From Actinoallomurus bryophytorum (GTDB lineage: Bacteria > Actinomycetota > Actinomycetes > Streptosporangiales > Streptosporangiaceae), in assembly GCF_006716425.1 (NCBI RefSeq), contig NZ_VFOZ01000001.1, positions 7,273,237 to 7,337,236 of the forward strand: 64,000 nucleotides of DNA, given 5' to 3'. Of the stretch, positions 33,916 to 43,348 are shown in pieces. The position numbers and the translations under genes are program-made. The notes beneath the pieces were generated by a model. The model worked only from the letters and a program-made list of their open reading frames with translations, had not been told where the DNA came from and ran no database searches. Each line of letters starts with the position of its first letter. Positions within the stretch are counted from its first letter, which is position 1.

Positions 33916-34003
33916 GCTGGGCTGGCGGAAGTCCAGCGGCAGCTCGCCCAACGGCGGTAACTGTGTCGAGGTGGCCGTCGTCGATGAGGACGACCTCACC
34001 TAA
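33908..34003 (+). CDS. miniature DUF397 protein, copy 2 (31 aa)
   Basis: ATG at 33908 overlaps the end of copy 1 by eight bases. Reads MGELGWRKSSGSSPNGGNCV then EVAVVDEDDLT and stop. Nearly identical to copy 1 over about 85 bp at DNA level, and again without the second half of the domain. It ends one base before the stop of the convergent phosphatase gene. Confidence 0.75.
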   Translation: MGELGWRKSSGSSPNGGNCVEVAVVDEDDLT

Positions 34004-34004
34004 C

Positions 34005-34787
34005 TCAGTCGACCATGTCCACCAGTTCGGCGATCGAGGCGGCGATGCGTGAGGGCTTGAAGGGGAACCGGTCGACGTCGTTCGGCTGAGTCACGCCGGT
34101 CAGGACCAGGATCGTGTAGAGCCCCGCCTCCATGCCCGACACGACGTCGGTGTCCATCCGGTCGCCGATCATCGCGGTCGTCTCGCTGTGGCCGCCGACG
34201 GTGTTGAGTGCGCTGCGCATCATCAGCGGGTTCGGCTTGCCGACGAAGTACGGCGTCACGTTGGTGGCCTTGGTGATCAGTGCGGCGACCGCTCCGGTGG
34301 CCGGCAGCGATCCCTCGGCCGACGGGCCCACCGGGTCCGGGTTGGTCGCGATGAACCGGGCTCCGCCGTCGATCAGGCGGATCGCGCGGGTGATCGACGT
34401 GAAGCTGTACGTACGGGTCTCGCCCAGTACGACGTAGTCCGGGTCGATGTCGGTCAGCACGTACCCCACCTCGTGCAGCGCCGTCGTCAGGCCGGACTCG
34501 CCCAGGACGAACGCCGAGCCGCGCGGGCGCTGGTCGTTGAGGAACTGCGCGGTGGCCAGGGCGGAGGTGTAGATCGCCTCGGCGGGCACGTCCAGACCGG
34601 CCGCCCGCAGGCGTACGTGCAGGTCTCCCGGCGTGTAGATCGAATTGTTCGTGAGTACCAGGAACCGGCGGCCGGCCTCGGTCAGCCGGGACAGGAACTC
34701 CCTGGCTCCGGGCACCGGCCGGCCCTCATGGACGAGGACCCCGTCCATGTCGGTCAACCAGCACTCGATCTGCTTACGCTCGCTCAT
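34005..34787 (-). CDS. HAD-IIA family phosphatase (NagD-like)
   Basis: 260 residues from the ATG at 34787. HAD motif [14 protein letters not shown] (nucleophile and general acid Asp pair), motif II VLTNNS, lysine in [11 protein letters not shown], motif [19 protein letters not shown]: a complete HAD-IIA (C2b cap) set. Typical substrates are small phosphate esters such as nucleotides or 4-nitrophenyl phosphate analogues. Upstream gene is in the same direction, with a 58-bp gap. Confidence 0.93.
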   Translation of the reverse strand: MSERKQIECWLTDMDGVLVHEGRPVPGAREFLSRLTEAGRRFLVLTNNSIYTPGDLHVRLRAAGLDVPAEAIYTSALATAQFLNDQRPRGSAFVLGESGLTTALHEVGYVLTDIDPDYVVLGETRTYSFTSITRAIRLIDGGARFIATNPDPVGPSAEGSLPATGAVAALITKATNVTPYFVGKPNPLMMRSALNTVGGHSETTAMIGDRMDTDVVSGMEAGLYTILVLTGVTQPNDVDRFPFKPSRIAASIAELVDMVD

Positions 34788-34845
34788 GACATCAGCATCC
34801 CGCAATGACGTGAACAGCGCGTACTCCGGGGCCAAAGCACGAGGG

Positions 34846-36519
34846 CTAGAGCGCGAGCTCGAACCAGACGGCCTTGCCGGAGGCGGTGTGGCTGGCGCCC
34901 CAGCGGTGGGAGAGCCGGCTGACCAGGTAGATGCCGCGCCCGCCCTCGTCGTTGTCGCCGGGTTCGCGCAGGACGGGCAGGTTGTGGTCGTCGTCGGTGA
35001 CCTCGCACAGCAGAGTCTCCGTGCGCAGCAGCCGCATCGTGATCGGCCGCGTGGTGTAGCGGATGGCGTTGGTGACCAGCTCCGTCGCCAGCAGCGACGC
35101 GGTGTCGATCTCCTCGTCCAGGCCCCAGCCGGCGAGTGTCGTGGCGATCAGCCCGCGTACGTGGCGTGCCGCCTCCGCGTGCGGGCGCATGGTCCAGTGG
35201 GCCACGCTGGCGTTCGGGATGCCGTCGAAGCGCGCGATGAGGAGGGCGACGTCGTCCTCGCGCTCGTCGGTGTGGAGGGCGCGCAGGACGTTCTCGCACA
35301 GGTCGTCCGGGGTGGCGGCGGCCGTGGTCAGGCTGTCGCACAGGGCGTCGAGCCCTTCGGTGATGTCGTGGTCGCGCGACTCGACCAGGCCGTCGGTGCA
35401 CAGCGCGATCAGTCCGCCGTCCGGCGTCGGGACCTGGATCGTCTGGAACGACACATTGCCGACGCCGAGCGGGACCCCGGCCGGGACCGGGATGAGCTCC
35501 GCGCGGCCGTCAGGGTGGACGAGCACGGGCGGAACATGCCCGGCGTTCGCGATGGAGCAGCGCCGGGCGACCGGGTCGTACACGCAGTACACGCAGGTCG
35601 CGAGGTACTGCTCGCTGTACTGCCCGACCGTGTCCTCGAAGAGCCGGTCCAGGTGGCGCAGGACCTGGTCCGGAGGCGGGTCGAGGGCGGCGAGGGTACG
35701 CACCGCCGTACGCAGCTGGCCCATCGTCGCGGCGGACTGCACGCCGTGCCCCATCACGTCGCCCACCACGAGCGCGACGCGGCTGCCGGGCAGCGGGATC
35801 GCGTCGAACCAGTCACCCCCGACCTGGGCGGCACGGTTGCCCGGCAGGTAGCGGTACGCGATCTCGACGCCGGCCAGCTGTGGCGGATGCTTGGGCAGCA
35901 TGCTGCGCTGGAGCGCGTCGGCGACGCGCGCCTCCCGCTGGTAGAGCAGCGCCTTGTGGGCGCCGAGCGCCGCCTGGTCGGTCATGAGCGTGGCGGTCAG
36001 CACGTCGATCTCGTCGAAGCCGGATCGCTGGGCGCCGCGCAGCAGGACCGCGAACCCGAGCATGTGCTGACCCGCCCGCAGCGGCGCCACCAGGAGCGAG
36101 CCGGGCGGATCGGCGGGCAGCAGGCAGTCGAGATCGTGGCGCTCGTGGTCCGGGCCCGGCCACATGACCAGCTGCCCGGTGGCCATCGTCATGGCGAACG
36201 GCCCGGTCAGATCGCACACGGCGACCTTGCCGGTGAGCGGGTGGCCGGTCGGCCGGACGTCCTCGGCGATCGCTACCTGGCGGAGGACGCCGTCGCGCGG
36301 GGCGCCGGGCAGCTGAGGAGGTTCGCCGTCCGTGAGCACCTTTTCGTACAGGTACGCCGCGGCGAGGTCGGCGATCCGTGGCACGACCGTGTCACACAGC
36401 GCGCTGACCACCTGGGTGAGCTCGAGATCGCCGCCGATGCGCACCGTCGCGGCGTGCAGGAAGGCGAGGTGCTCGTGTACCTCGGCGGATTCGGCCCGCT
36501 CCTGACCGCGCCACCTCAC
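34846..36519 (-). CDS. GAF - SpoIIE-type PP2C phosphatase - anti-sigma-like HATPase
   Basis: 557 residues. N-terminal GAF sensor (about 15-200), PP2C/SpoIIE phosphatase (about 205-415: [43 protein letters not shown] with metal-binding Asp, DGLVESRD), and an RsbW-like kinase domain at the end ([40 protein letters not shown]). Such proteins control sigma factors by acting on anti-sigma-factor antagonists. No anti-sigma partner is in the window. Overlaps the methyltransferase upstream by four bases. Confidence 0.92.
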   Translation of the reverse strand: MRWRGQERAESAEVHEHLAFLHAATVRIGGDLELTQVVSALCDTVVPRIADLAAAYLYEKVLTDGEPPQLPGAPRDGVLRQVAIAEDVRPTGHPLTGKVAVCDLTGPFAMTMATGQLVMWPGPDHERHDLDCLLPADPPGSLLVAPLRAGQHMLGFAVLLRGAQRSGFDEIDVLTATLMTDQAALGAHKALLYQREARVADALQRSMLPKHPPQLAGVEIAYRYLPGNRAAQVGGDWFDAIPLPGSRVALVVGDVMGHGVQSAATMGQLRTAVRTLAALDPPPDQVLRHLDRLFEDTVGQYSEQYLATCVYCVYDPVARRCSIANAGHVPPVLVHPDGRAELIPVPAGVPLGVGNVSFQTIQVPTPDGGLIALCTDGLVESRDHDITEGLDALCDSLTTAAATPDDLCENVLRALHTDEREDDVALLIARFDGIPNASVAHWTMRPHAEAARHVRGLIATTLAGWGLDEEIDTASLLATELVTNAIRYTTRPITMRLLRTETLLCEVTDDDHNLPVLREPGDNDEGGRGIYLVSRLSHRWGASHTASGKAVWFELAL

Positions 36520-37184
36520 CGACGACCGTCACGGCGGCAGAACAGGAACAGCTGCACCTCGGGGGCGAGATCGGTGCTGGCCGGCGCGTACGACAGGGAT
36601 CGTAGCTCGATGATCTCGAAGCCCGCCTCGGTCACGAGCGCCCGCAGCTCATCGCGTACGTAGCCGGTGACGCGTACGGGGCTGCCGAGGAAGTCGAGGG
36701 GAGTGTCGTCGAGATCGGCCTCCACCATGCTGAGCAGAAAGTACCCATCCGGCTCGAGCAGATCGTGGATTTTGGACAGAACGGGAGGGATGTCCGCCCG
36801 GGGCAGCATCAGCAACGAGAAGAATGCGACGATTGCCGCAAAAACCCCTAAAGACGGATCGAGGTCGGCGATGTCATCGTGGTGGAATTCCGCCTCCGGG
36901 ACCTCGCGGCGGGCCAGCCGGAGCATCTCCTCGGAGATGTCGACTCCGGTCACCTTGTGCCCGGCGTCGACGAACTGGCGCGCCGTCGGCATGCCCGTGC
37001 CGCACCCGGCGTCGAGTACTCGCGAGCCCGCCGCCAACCGCTCGATCAGCCACGAACCGGCCGCGACCTGGCCCTCCTTGTGCGGGAACGCCTGGTCGTA
37101 GTGCTCGCCGATCCGATCGAAGGCCCAGGCCTGCATGGCCCGCCGATCGGCACGGGCGCGTACGACATCGTGATCCTCGGCCAT
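36516..37184 (-). CDS. class I SAM-dependent methyltransferase
   Basis: 222 residues from the ATG at 37184 (a GTG one codon earlier is possible). Rossmann-like methyltransferase: motif I RVLDAGCGTGMPTARQFVDA, acidic VTGVDISEEML, motif II HHDDIADLD, motif III LEPDGYFLLSMVEADLDDTP. Substrate unknown. Coupled by overlap to the SpoIIE-type phosphatase, which is unusual and gives no hint of pathway. Confidence 0.9.
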   Translation of the reverse strand: MAEDHDVVRARADRRAMQAWAFDRIGEHYDQAFPHKEGQVAAGSWLIERLAAGSRVLDAGCGTGMPTARQFVDAGHKVTGVDISEEMLRLARREVPEAEFHHDDIADLDPSLGVFAAIVAFFSLLMLPRADIPPVLSKIHDLLEPDGYFLLSMVEADLDDTPLDFLGSPVRVTGYVRDELRALVTEAGFEIIELRSLSYAPASTDLAPEVQLFLFCRRDGRR

Positions 37185-37395
37185 CACACCGTCCTTCCCC
37201 CGCTCATCGGGTACGCGAGCGCGGAGCTATTCAACACGGATTGCGGCTCAACCTCCGCAGAACTCCGGTTACAAGCATTGGTTGAATTCGTATCCATTGG
37301 CGGGCGGCGAGGAGGATGACCCTACGGGCCGCGAACGACGCCTACGGAGAAGGTAGGGGCTTTCGCGTCATTTGCCCACCCCGATACGCCGGTGG

Positions 37396-39000
37396 TCACT
37401 TGCGGTTGATGATCCTGAGGACGCGCTGGATACCTCTCGGCGGCGGAGGGCCGAACGGCGTGGCCAGGCGGGTACGCGCGGGGCGGCCGCGGAGAGTCAC
37501 CGTGTTGCCGAGGCGCCAGTGCGCGGCCTCGGCCGGCTGCGCGGCGGCGACGACCGTGGCGGAGGCCAGGAGGCGTTCGTTGGTCGACTTGGCGATGTCG
37601 CTCAGCCGTGCCGCCTCGTTGACCGGGTCGCCGATGACGGTGTACTCCAGCCGCTCCTCCGCGCCGATGTGGCCGGCGACCACCTGGCCCGACGAGACCC
37701 CGATCCCGGCCAGGAGCTGGGGCAGCTCGGCCTGCAGCCGCCGGGAGAGCTTGCGCGCGGCGGCGAGGGCCTGCCCGGCTGGGTCCTCCAGCGGCTGCGG
37801 CGCACCGAAGATCGCCAAAGCCGCGTCGCCCTGGAACTTGTTGATCAGACCGCCGTGCGCCGACACGACGTCGACCACGATGCCGAAGTACGCGTTGAGG
37901 AGGGCGACGACCTCACCGGGCGGCCGGGTCGCGGCCAGCCGGGTCGAACCCTGGAGATCGGCGAAGATCACGGCGGCGTCGCAGACCTCGCCGCCACCGA
38001 GCGCGACGCCGTGCTCCAGCGCGTGCCGGGCGACGTCCTCACCGACGTGCCGGCCGAACAGGTCACGTACGCGCTCGTTCTCGCGCAGGCCGTCCACCAT
38101 GTGGTTGAACCCGGCCTGGAGCCCGCCCAGCTCGCTCGCGTCGTAGACGGGTATCGCCGCGCCGAGGTCACCGCGTTCGATCCGGGCGAGCCCCTCGCGT
38201 ACCGACCGCACGGGATCGGCGACCGCCCGCGCGGCGATGTAGGTGATCTGGAACCCCACCAGCAGGGCGACCCCGCCGAGCACCAGAATCGTGACCGCGA
38301 GCTGGGTGAGCGACATGCCGGTGACCACGAGCGCGGCGATCGCGGTGATGACCAGGCCGAGCAGCGGCACGGCGGTACCCAGCGCCCAGGCGAGCATGGT
38401 CCGCGGCGTGATGCCGAACCACCCGTCGTGCGTGGCCGCCCGCGCCGCCATCACCACCGCCGCGATCGGCCGCAGCAGCCGCTCGGTGAGCAGATAGACG
38501 ACCGCGCAGGTGGTGATCGCACCGAGCAGCGTGATCATGCTCACCTTGAGCGCGAGCAAGGGTGAGAAGGCGAGATCGATGGCGGCCCAGACGACGGCGC
38601 CGAAACCCCAGAGTGTCGCCTGCATGGCCATGAGCCGCAACGGCCCGCGCAGAACCGCCCGGCGCTCGGCCTCGCTGGGGTCGTGTTCGTGCCCGGCGAA
38701 GCTCCGCACCGGCCGGAACAGCCGCATCCCCCAGGCGACCCCGATCGGCGCCCCGAAGACGACGTAGGCGGAGAAGACCACGAGGTTGATCAGCCGGATC
38801 TTGTCCGGGTTGGACAGTCCGGGCGGGTCGGGCATCACGAAGGTGGAGAACAGCAGGACGAACAGGGCACCACTGAGATTGGCGCCACCCACCGCGAAGA
38901 TGAGCAACCACCGCGTACGGCGCTCGAGCACGGCAAGGGGGGCGCCGTCCGGACCATCGAGCCAGGCCCGGAGCCCCCCGGTTCGCGTCCTCCCGGCCAC
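37396..39000 (-). CDS. membrane-bound class III adenylate/guanylate cyclase
   Basis: 534 residues from the GTG at 39000 (GGGGAGGG seven bases upstream); the frame extends to 39075 but without support. Six membrane helices (for example LLIFAVGGANLSGALFVLLF, TCAVVYLLTERLLRPIAAVV), HAMP region (AARAVADPVRSVREGLARIE), then the cyclase catalytic domain with metal-binding aspartates in AVIFADLQGSTRLAA and KFQGDAALAIFGAPQ, and IGVSSGQVVAGHIGAEERLE, VIGDPVNEAARLSD. Same architecture as actinobacterial Rv1318c-like cyclases. Produces cAMP most likely. Confidence 0.92.
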   Translation of the reverse strand: MAGRTRTGGLRAWLDGPDGAPLAVLERRTRWLLIFAVGGANLSGALFVLLFSTFVMPDPPGLSNPDKIRLINLVVFSAYVVFGAPIGVAWGMRLFRPVRSFAGHEHDPSEAERRAVLRGPLRLMAMQATLWGFGAVVWAAIDLAFSPLLALKVSMITLLGAITTCAVVYLLTERLLRPIAAVVMAARAATHDGWFGITPRTMLAWALGTAVPLLGLVITAIAALVVTGMSLTQLAVTILVLGGVALLVGFQITYIAARAVADPVRSVREGLARIERGDLGAAIPVYDASELGGLQAGFNHMVDGLRENERVRDLFGRHVGEDVARHALEHGVALGGGEVCDAAVIFADLQGSTRLAATRPPGEVVALLNAYFGIVVDVVSAHGGLINKFQGDAALAIFGAPQPLEDPAGQALAAARKLSRRLQAELPQLLAGIGVSSGQVVAGHIGAEERLEYTVIGDPVNEAARLSDIAKSTNERLLASATVVAAAQPAEAAHWRLGNTVTLRGRPARTRLATPFGPPPPRGIQRVLRIINRK

Positions 39001-39222
39001 TGACAACCCTCCCCGTCCCGGTACATCAGGGACACCAGTGTTACCGAAACCGGGCAGCCGGGTAACGCCACCCACCCGATTGGCCCAGGAAGCCCCACCC
39101 GGACGCGGCGATGACCCTTCGGGCTTGGGGGTCGCGGTGCCCTCTATGTCTTGGTCGCCTGGTATTCCCGTCCGATTTCCGGCGGGCGCTACTGCAATCC
39201 CTCAGCGGCGAGGACGCTCGCC
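39001..39222. other. intergenic, no gene seen
   Basis: 222 bp from the cyclase start to the octamer array. It should contain the cyclase promoter. I see no open frame with coding bias. Confidence 0.35.
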
Positions 39223-39358
39223 GACGCCAGGACGCCAGGACGCCAGGACGCCAGGACGCCAGGACGCCAGGACGCCAGGACGCCAGGACGCCAGGACGCC
39301 AGGACGCCAGGACGCCAGGACGCCGGGACGCCGGGACGCCGGGACGCCAGGACGCCAG
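39223..39358. repeat. 17 tandem copies of an 8-bp repeat (GACGCCAG)
   Basis: Uninterrupted array of GACGCCAG octamers; three or four units near the right end read GACGCCGG. Because 24 bp is three units, all six frames stay open and give false protein repeats such as RTPGRQDA. Nothing around it suggests translation. Confidence 0.95.
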
Positions 39359-39488
39359 ATCTGCGTGCCATCACCGTCCACGGCGAGTTCAGCGCCGGTG
39401 GTACAGGTGGCGTCGAACGCGAGGAACACCGTCGCCTTGGCGATTCCCATGCGCAGCATGGGAACGTTCGCAGATGTAGGGTCCCTGG

Positions 39489-39590
39489 CCGGGTGCCGGG
39501 TGCCGGGTGCCGGGTGCCGGGTGCCAGATGCCGGGCGGCGGGCGGCGGGCGGCGGGTGCCAGGTGCTGGGCGGCGGGCGGCGGGCGCTGG
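39489..39590. repeat. 7-bp tandem repeats (GTGCCGG / GCGGCGG)
   Basis: A run of GTGCCGG heptamers changing into GCGGCGG heptamers with a few variants. It is separated from the octamer array by 130 bp without recognisable coding content. Confidence 0.9.
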
Positions 39591-40260
39591 AGTGCCCGCA
39601 CAAGTCCGGATGACGGACACGGGCGTCGGCGGGTGCATTGAGCAGCTCGGTTGCATTGAGCAGCTCGGGGACCCTCCTAGGGCGGTGATCGCCGGTTGGC
39701 CGCCGTGCGGCGCCGTCGGCCGCCCCACCCCCTGGGGGAGGACGAACGCGACCGCCCCCGGCCCGGCCGTCCGGCGCCGAACGCGCCCTCACCCGCCGCC
39801 GGGGGAGATCCTCGACCGCCACGCTTCGAACCCGCACGCGAGCCGCGGCCCTGCTGCGCCTGCGCAACGGTCCGTTCCACCCCCTCGCAGCCAAGGCCCC
39901 CGACCTCGTCTGCGCCATCAACCCGCCTTCCCTGCCGGCCTGCTGACCGGCCTGGCCGCCGATCAAGGGGCGAACTTACAACGTAAAGGCGGGCGCCTGG
40001 ATGTTGCGCCTGCCACATCCCGGTCTCGTACGCCCGTGACCCGGCTCTGCGCCCGCCACCGACCGCGTCGTGGCCGGACCGGACGGACCGAGCGAGAGCC
40101 GGCTGGTGCGGTGGACCGGCGGCAGCCGCTCGATCTCCAGAGTGAAATCAGGCGTAGGCCCCAGAGAAGTACCGGAGGGCAACCCTCTCGCCGCCGGCAG
40201 GCTCATCGGCGAGACAGGGGCGGATCCGGCGCGCAGTGGCAGGCGGCGAAGACCGGTGAC
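39591..40260 (+). pseudogene. decayed region with a probable ArsR-type HTH regulator remnant
   Basis: No intact gene in 670 bp. At 39852-39972 the plus strand reads LRLRNGPFHPLAAKAPDLVC then AINPPSLPA, after which a one-base shift gives GLLTGLAADQG; this strongly recalls the conserved C-terminal stretch of ArsR-like regulators (LRNCPFHxLAxxxxxLVCxMN, then LLxGL). Later, 40076-40255 in another frame reads VRWTGGSRSISRVKSGVGPR with coding bias but no recognisable family. A short direct repeat (GCATTGAGCAGCTCGG) occurs at 39634 and 39652. I interpret the segment as gene debris. Confidence 0.35.
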
Positions 40261-40486
40261 CGTGCACCCGGGCCATGTGTGGGGGCGGGGGCTGTGCACC
40301 CGGGCCATGTGGGGGCGGGGGCTGTGCACCCGGGCCATGTGGGGGCGGGGGCTGTGCACCCGGGCCATGTGGGGGCGGGGGCTGTGCACCCGGGCCATGT
40401 GGGGGCGGGGGCTGTGCACCCGGGCCATGTGGGGGCGGGGGCTGTGCACCCGGGCCATGTGGGGGCGGGGGCTGTGCACCCGGGCC
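40261..40486. repeat. 30-bp tandem repeat array
   Basis: Six identical units start at 40291, 40321, 40351, 40381, 40411 and 40441; a variant precedes (40261-40290) and a partial unit follows (40471-40486). Each unit contains GTGCAC, CCCGGG and GGGGGCGGGGG. No spacers, so it is not a CRISPR. The plus strand offers three G-runs per unit and could fold into G-quadruplexes. All frames stay open through it. Confidence 0.95.
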
Positions 40487-40716
40487 GCATGGCACTCAGG
40501 TGCCCGTCGTGTCGCAGGCCCGCATGTCGCGTTTGCCCCGGCGGCGTGGCACTGGCCGGATGCGCCGCGCTGAAGGAGTCGTCCCGTACGAAGCGTCGAC
40601 CTGCACCGAGCGTCTGGAGCCTCGGCGCGTTCGCCTGCTTTGGCGCCTTCGTCCCCCACGCCTCCTCCTCCGGGCCGGGCGGCGGTGGCGGGCGGAGGGC
40701 GTGGGAGCGTTGGGGG

Positions 40717-41655
40717 ATGACGGTCATGCGGCGGATGGGGCTGGGGCTGGCGGCGCTCGGGCGGCCCGCGTACATCAACCTGGGGCGGAACGGTGAGTTG
40801 CCGGCCGAGCGGACGGTCGAGGCGATGCGGGCGGCGACCTGGCGCGTGCTGGACGCCGCGTACGCCGCCGGGGTTCGGTGGGTGGACGCGGCGCGTTCGT
40901 ACGGGCGGTCGGAGGAGTTCCTCGCCGGATGGCTGGAAAAGCGCCGTCCCTCCGGCATCACCGTCTCCAGCAAGTGGGGGTACGCCTACGTCGGTGGCTG
41001 GCGGGTCGACGCCGACGTGCACGAGGTCAAGGAGCACTCACTCGCGCGGTTCACGGCGCAGCTCGCCGAGACCCGCGGGCTGCTCGGCGCGCACCTCGAC
41101 GTCTACCAGGTGCACTCGCTCACTCCCGACAGCCCGTTGTTCGGCGACGCGGCGCTGCAGGACGCCATCGCGGCGCTGGCCGATGACGGTGTACGGGTCG
41201 GGTTCTCCACCTCCGGGCCCGCCCAGGCCGACACCGTACGGCGGGCGCTGGAGCTGGAGGCCGGCGGGCGGCGGCTGTTCACGACCGTCCAGTCGACCTG
41301 GAACCTCCTGGAACCCTCCGTCGCCACCGCCCTCGCCGAGGCCCACGATGACGGTGTGCATGTTCTCGTCAAGGAGGCGCTCGCGAACGGGCGGCTGGCG
41401 GCCGACCCGCCGGAGCCGTTGCGGCGGGCGGCGGAGCGGTACGGCGCCGGAGCGGACACGGTCGCGCTCGCCGCGGCGCTCGCCCAGCCCTGGGCGGACA
41501 CCGTTCTGTCAGGGGCGGTCAGCGTCGCGCAACTGGACAGCAACCTCCAGGCGGGGACACTCACCCTAGACGGGCACGAACGGGACGAACTAGTGCGTTT
41601 GGCGGCCTCCCCGGACGATTACTGGAGGGACCGCGCCGCTCTGACCTGGAACTGA
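40717..41655 (+). CDS. aldo/keto reductase family protein
   Basis: 312 residues from the ATG at 40717 (or 40726); the frame continues far upstream only because the repeat array is open. TIM-barrel AKR: GLAALGRPAYINLG, VRWVDAARSYGRSEEFLAGW (Asp and Tyr of the catalytic set), SSKWGYAYVGGW (Lys), DVYQVHSLTPDSPLF (His), STSGPAQAD, VSVAQLDSNLQA near the end. Substrate unknown; several plant and bacterial homologues reduce galactose- or pyridoxal-type aldehydes, but nothing here points to one. Confidence 0.9.
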   Translation: MTVMRRMGLGLAALGRPAYINLGRNGELPAERTVEAMRAATWRVLDAAYAAGVRWVDAARSYGRSEEFLAGWLEKRRPSGITVSSKWGYAYVGGWRVDADVHEVKEHSLARFTAQLAETRGLLGAHLDVYQVHSLTPDSPLFGDAALQDAIAALADDGVRVGFSTSGPAQADTVRRALELEAGGRRLFTTVQSTWNLLEPSVATALAEAHDDGVHVLVKEALANGRLAADPPEPLRRAAERYGAGADTVALAAALAQPWADTVLSGAVSVAQLDSNLQAGTLTLDGHERDELVRLAASPDDYWRDRAALTWN

Positions 41656-41934
41656 ATCAGATTCGGTCGCGTCTGGCACGATCTGGGCGGAAATCATTCG
41701 CCGGATGTGGCGACCCCTCCACGGAGGAGTAAGCGCAGGACAGGCGCTATACCGAGCGGTATCCCAGGTTGCCGGGTGTCAAGATCGCCTCGACTCGTCC
41801 GCCGAATGGCGGGACATGGTCGTTTGTATACGCGAATATGACTATCTGCACCCGACCGAATCCGCAACGGCCGGGGCCATTTGGAGACGAGGGACACCCG
41901 TTGTCGAAGCGACGCCGCACGGAAGGCTCGGTGC
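41656..41934. other. intergenic with AT-rich probable promoter
   Basis: 279 bp without a supported gene. It has a small palindrome ATACCGAGCGGTAT at 41748-41761 and an AT-richer patch at 41818-41850, the likely promoter area for the transporter at 41935. Confidence 0.4.
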
Positions 41935-42879
41935 ATGGGCACGTCTGATGTCAGGGGAGCCATCCTGGCAGCGATGGCGACCATCATCTACTACTTGGGC
42001 TTCATCGTCTTCCGGGTTTCGGCGACCCGGATGCCCGTACTCCGCGGCACTCGCCCGCTCCAGCTCGTCAGATACACCTACACCAACTGGCTGTGGCTCA
42101 CCGGTGTGGTCATCGTGCTGTCCGGCGTGGTCATCCAGGCCGAGGCGTTGACGATGCTGCCGCTCAGCCTCGCCATACCGATCTTCGTCGCCAGCCTCGC
42201 GTTCATCCTCTTCTACGCGGGCGTCTTCTTCCGGGAACGGCTCACCGCCAGAGAGTGGCTCAGCACCGGCCTTTTCGGGCTGGCGACCACGTTCATCGGG
42301 ATCTCCAACGGCGACCGCCAGGTGATGACCGACTATGTCGCCGGCCCCGTCATGCTGGCCGCGGTCGTGATCCCCGGTGTGGTGATCACCGTGGTCGTCC
42401 TGGTCGGTGGGGACGTCCGCGCGTTCGGACGTCACGCTCGGCCGCTGGCCGGGGTCGCGTACGGGTTCGGTACGGGTGTCAGCCTTGGTATCTCCGAGCT
42501 CTCCATCAAGGGCGTCGCGACCATCTACAGCAACGACGGCTTCGCCGCCGCCGCGCACAGTCCCTACCCCTATGTGGCGATCGGGATAGCGGTGTTCGGC
42601 CTGGCCCAGCTGCAGATCGGACTGCAGCGCTGCCGAATCTCGATCGTGGCGACGGTCCTGACGGTGGCGGCAAAGACCGAGCTCGCGGTGTTCGGACCGC
42701 TGCTCTTCAAGGAGCCCTGGCCCACCGACCGCCTGATGCTCGTCCTGCGGCTCGGCGGGTTCGGCCTGGCCCTCTTGGCCCTCGTCATGTTCCCCAGACA
42801 CGAGACCGCACAGGAGACGTCCGGCGCCCCGCTGCTGCACCTCCAGCCCGGCCTGACCCCCCGCCGCGAACGCGCCTGA
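41935..42879 (+). CDS. DMT-type integral membrane transporter
   Basis: 314 residues from the ATG at 41935 (GGAAGG upstream). About nine hydrophobic helices in the two-half layout of the drug/metabolite transporter superfamily (AAMATIIYYLGFIVFRVSAT, LTMLPLSLAIPIFVASLAFI, FYAGVFFRERLTAREWL with the conserved xRERL helix, AYGFGTGVSLGISELSIKGV). Substrate unknown. The last ten residues or so are encoded by the first unit of the 28-bp repeat array that follows. Confidence 0.85.
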   Translation: MGTSDVRGAILAAMATIIYYLGFIVFRVSATRMPVLRGTRPLQLVRYTYTNWLWLTGVVIVLSGVVIQAEALTMLPLSLAIPIFVASLAFILFYAGVFFRERLTAREWLSTGLFGLATTFIGISNGDRQVMTDYVAGPVMLAAVVIPGVVITVVVLVGGDVRAFGRHARPLAGVAYGFGTGVSLGISELSIKGVATIYSNDGFAAAAHSPYPYVAIGIAVFGLAQLQIGLQRCRISIVATVLTVAAKTELAVFGPLLFKEPWPTDRLMLVLRLGGFGLALLALVMFPRHETAQETSGAPLLHLQPGLTPRRERA

Positions 42880-43330
42880 CCCCACGGCGGGGCGCGAAGG
42901 GCCTGACCGCACGGCGGGACGCGAAGGCGCCTGACTGCACGGGGGGTGCGAAGGCGCCTGGCCGCACGGTGGGGTGCGGAGGTGCTTGACCCTACGGTGG
43001 GGCGCGAAGGCACCTGGCCGCATGGCGGTCGCGAACGCGCCTGACCCCACGGTGAGGCACGAAGAGGTCTTATCGCATGGCGGGGCGCGGAGGCGCTTGA
43101 CTGCACGGGAGGCTGCGAAGGCGCCTGGCCGCACGGTGGGGAGCGGAGGTGCTTGACCGCCCGGCGGAGCGCGAAGGACCCTGACTGCACGGGAGGATGC
43201 GAAGGCGCCTGGCCGCACGGGGGCGCGAACGCTCCTGACCCTACGGCTAGCCACGAAGGCGCTCGACCGCACGGCGGGGGCCAAGGTGCCTGGCCTCACG
43301 GCGGGGCGTCAAGGTGCCTGGCCGCGCAGA
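42852..43330. repeat. 16-17 imperfect 28-bp tandem repeats
   Basis: Degenerate units of the type CCTGACCGCACGG + CGGGGCGCGAAGGCG (27-28 bp), about 16 from 42875 plus a unit overlapping the transporter's last codons at 42852. Neighbouring units differ at 20-30 percent of positions. Many units keep short complementary ends (CCGCAC with GTGCGG), so small hairpins are possible. The period does not keep frame. No gene is present between 42880 and 43348. Confidence 0.9.
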
Positions 43331-43348
43331 AGCGGGGGAACGGCGGGT

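Noticed and set aside
40291-40470. Plasmid-type iterons and replication origin
   Set aside because: No replication initiator gene, AT-rich unwinding element or DnaA boxes nearby; the units are very GC-rich.
40261-40486. CRISPR array
   Set aside because: Units are directly adjacent with no unique spacers, and no cas genes are present in the window. The same holds for the arrays at 39223, 42852 and 49465.
40148-40495. Proline-rich repeat protein (GPGAQPPPPH units) on the minus strand
   Set aside because: All six frames are open through the 30-bp array; no ribosome site, signal peptide or non-repeat domain supports translation.
39151-40716. Giant N-terminal extension (about 520 residues) of the aldo/keto reductase
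   Set aside because: The frame stays open only because repeat units keep it so and the region lacks stops at this GC; family start and length fit an ATG at 40717.
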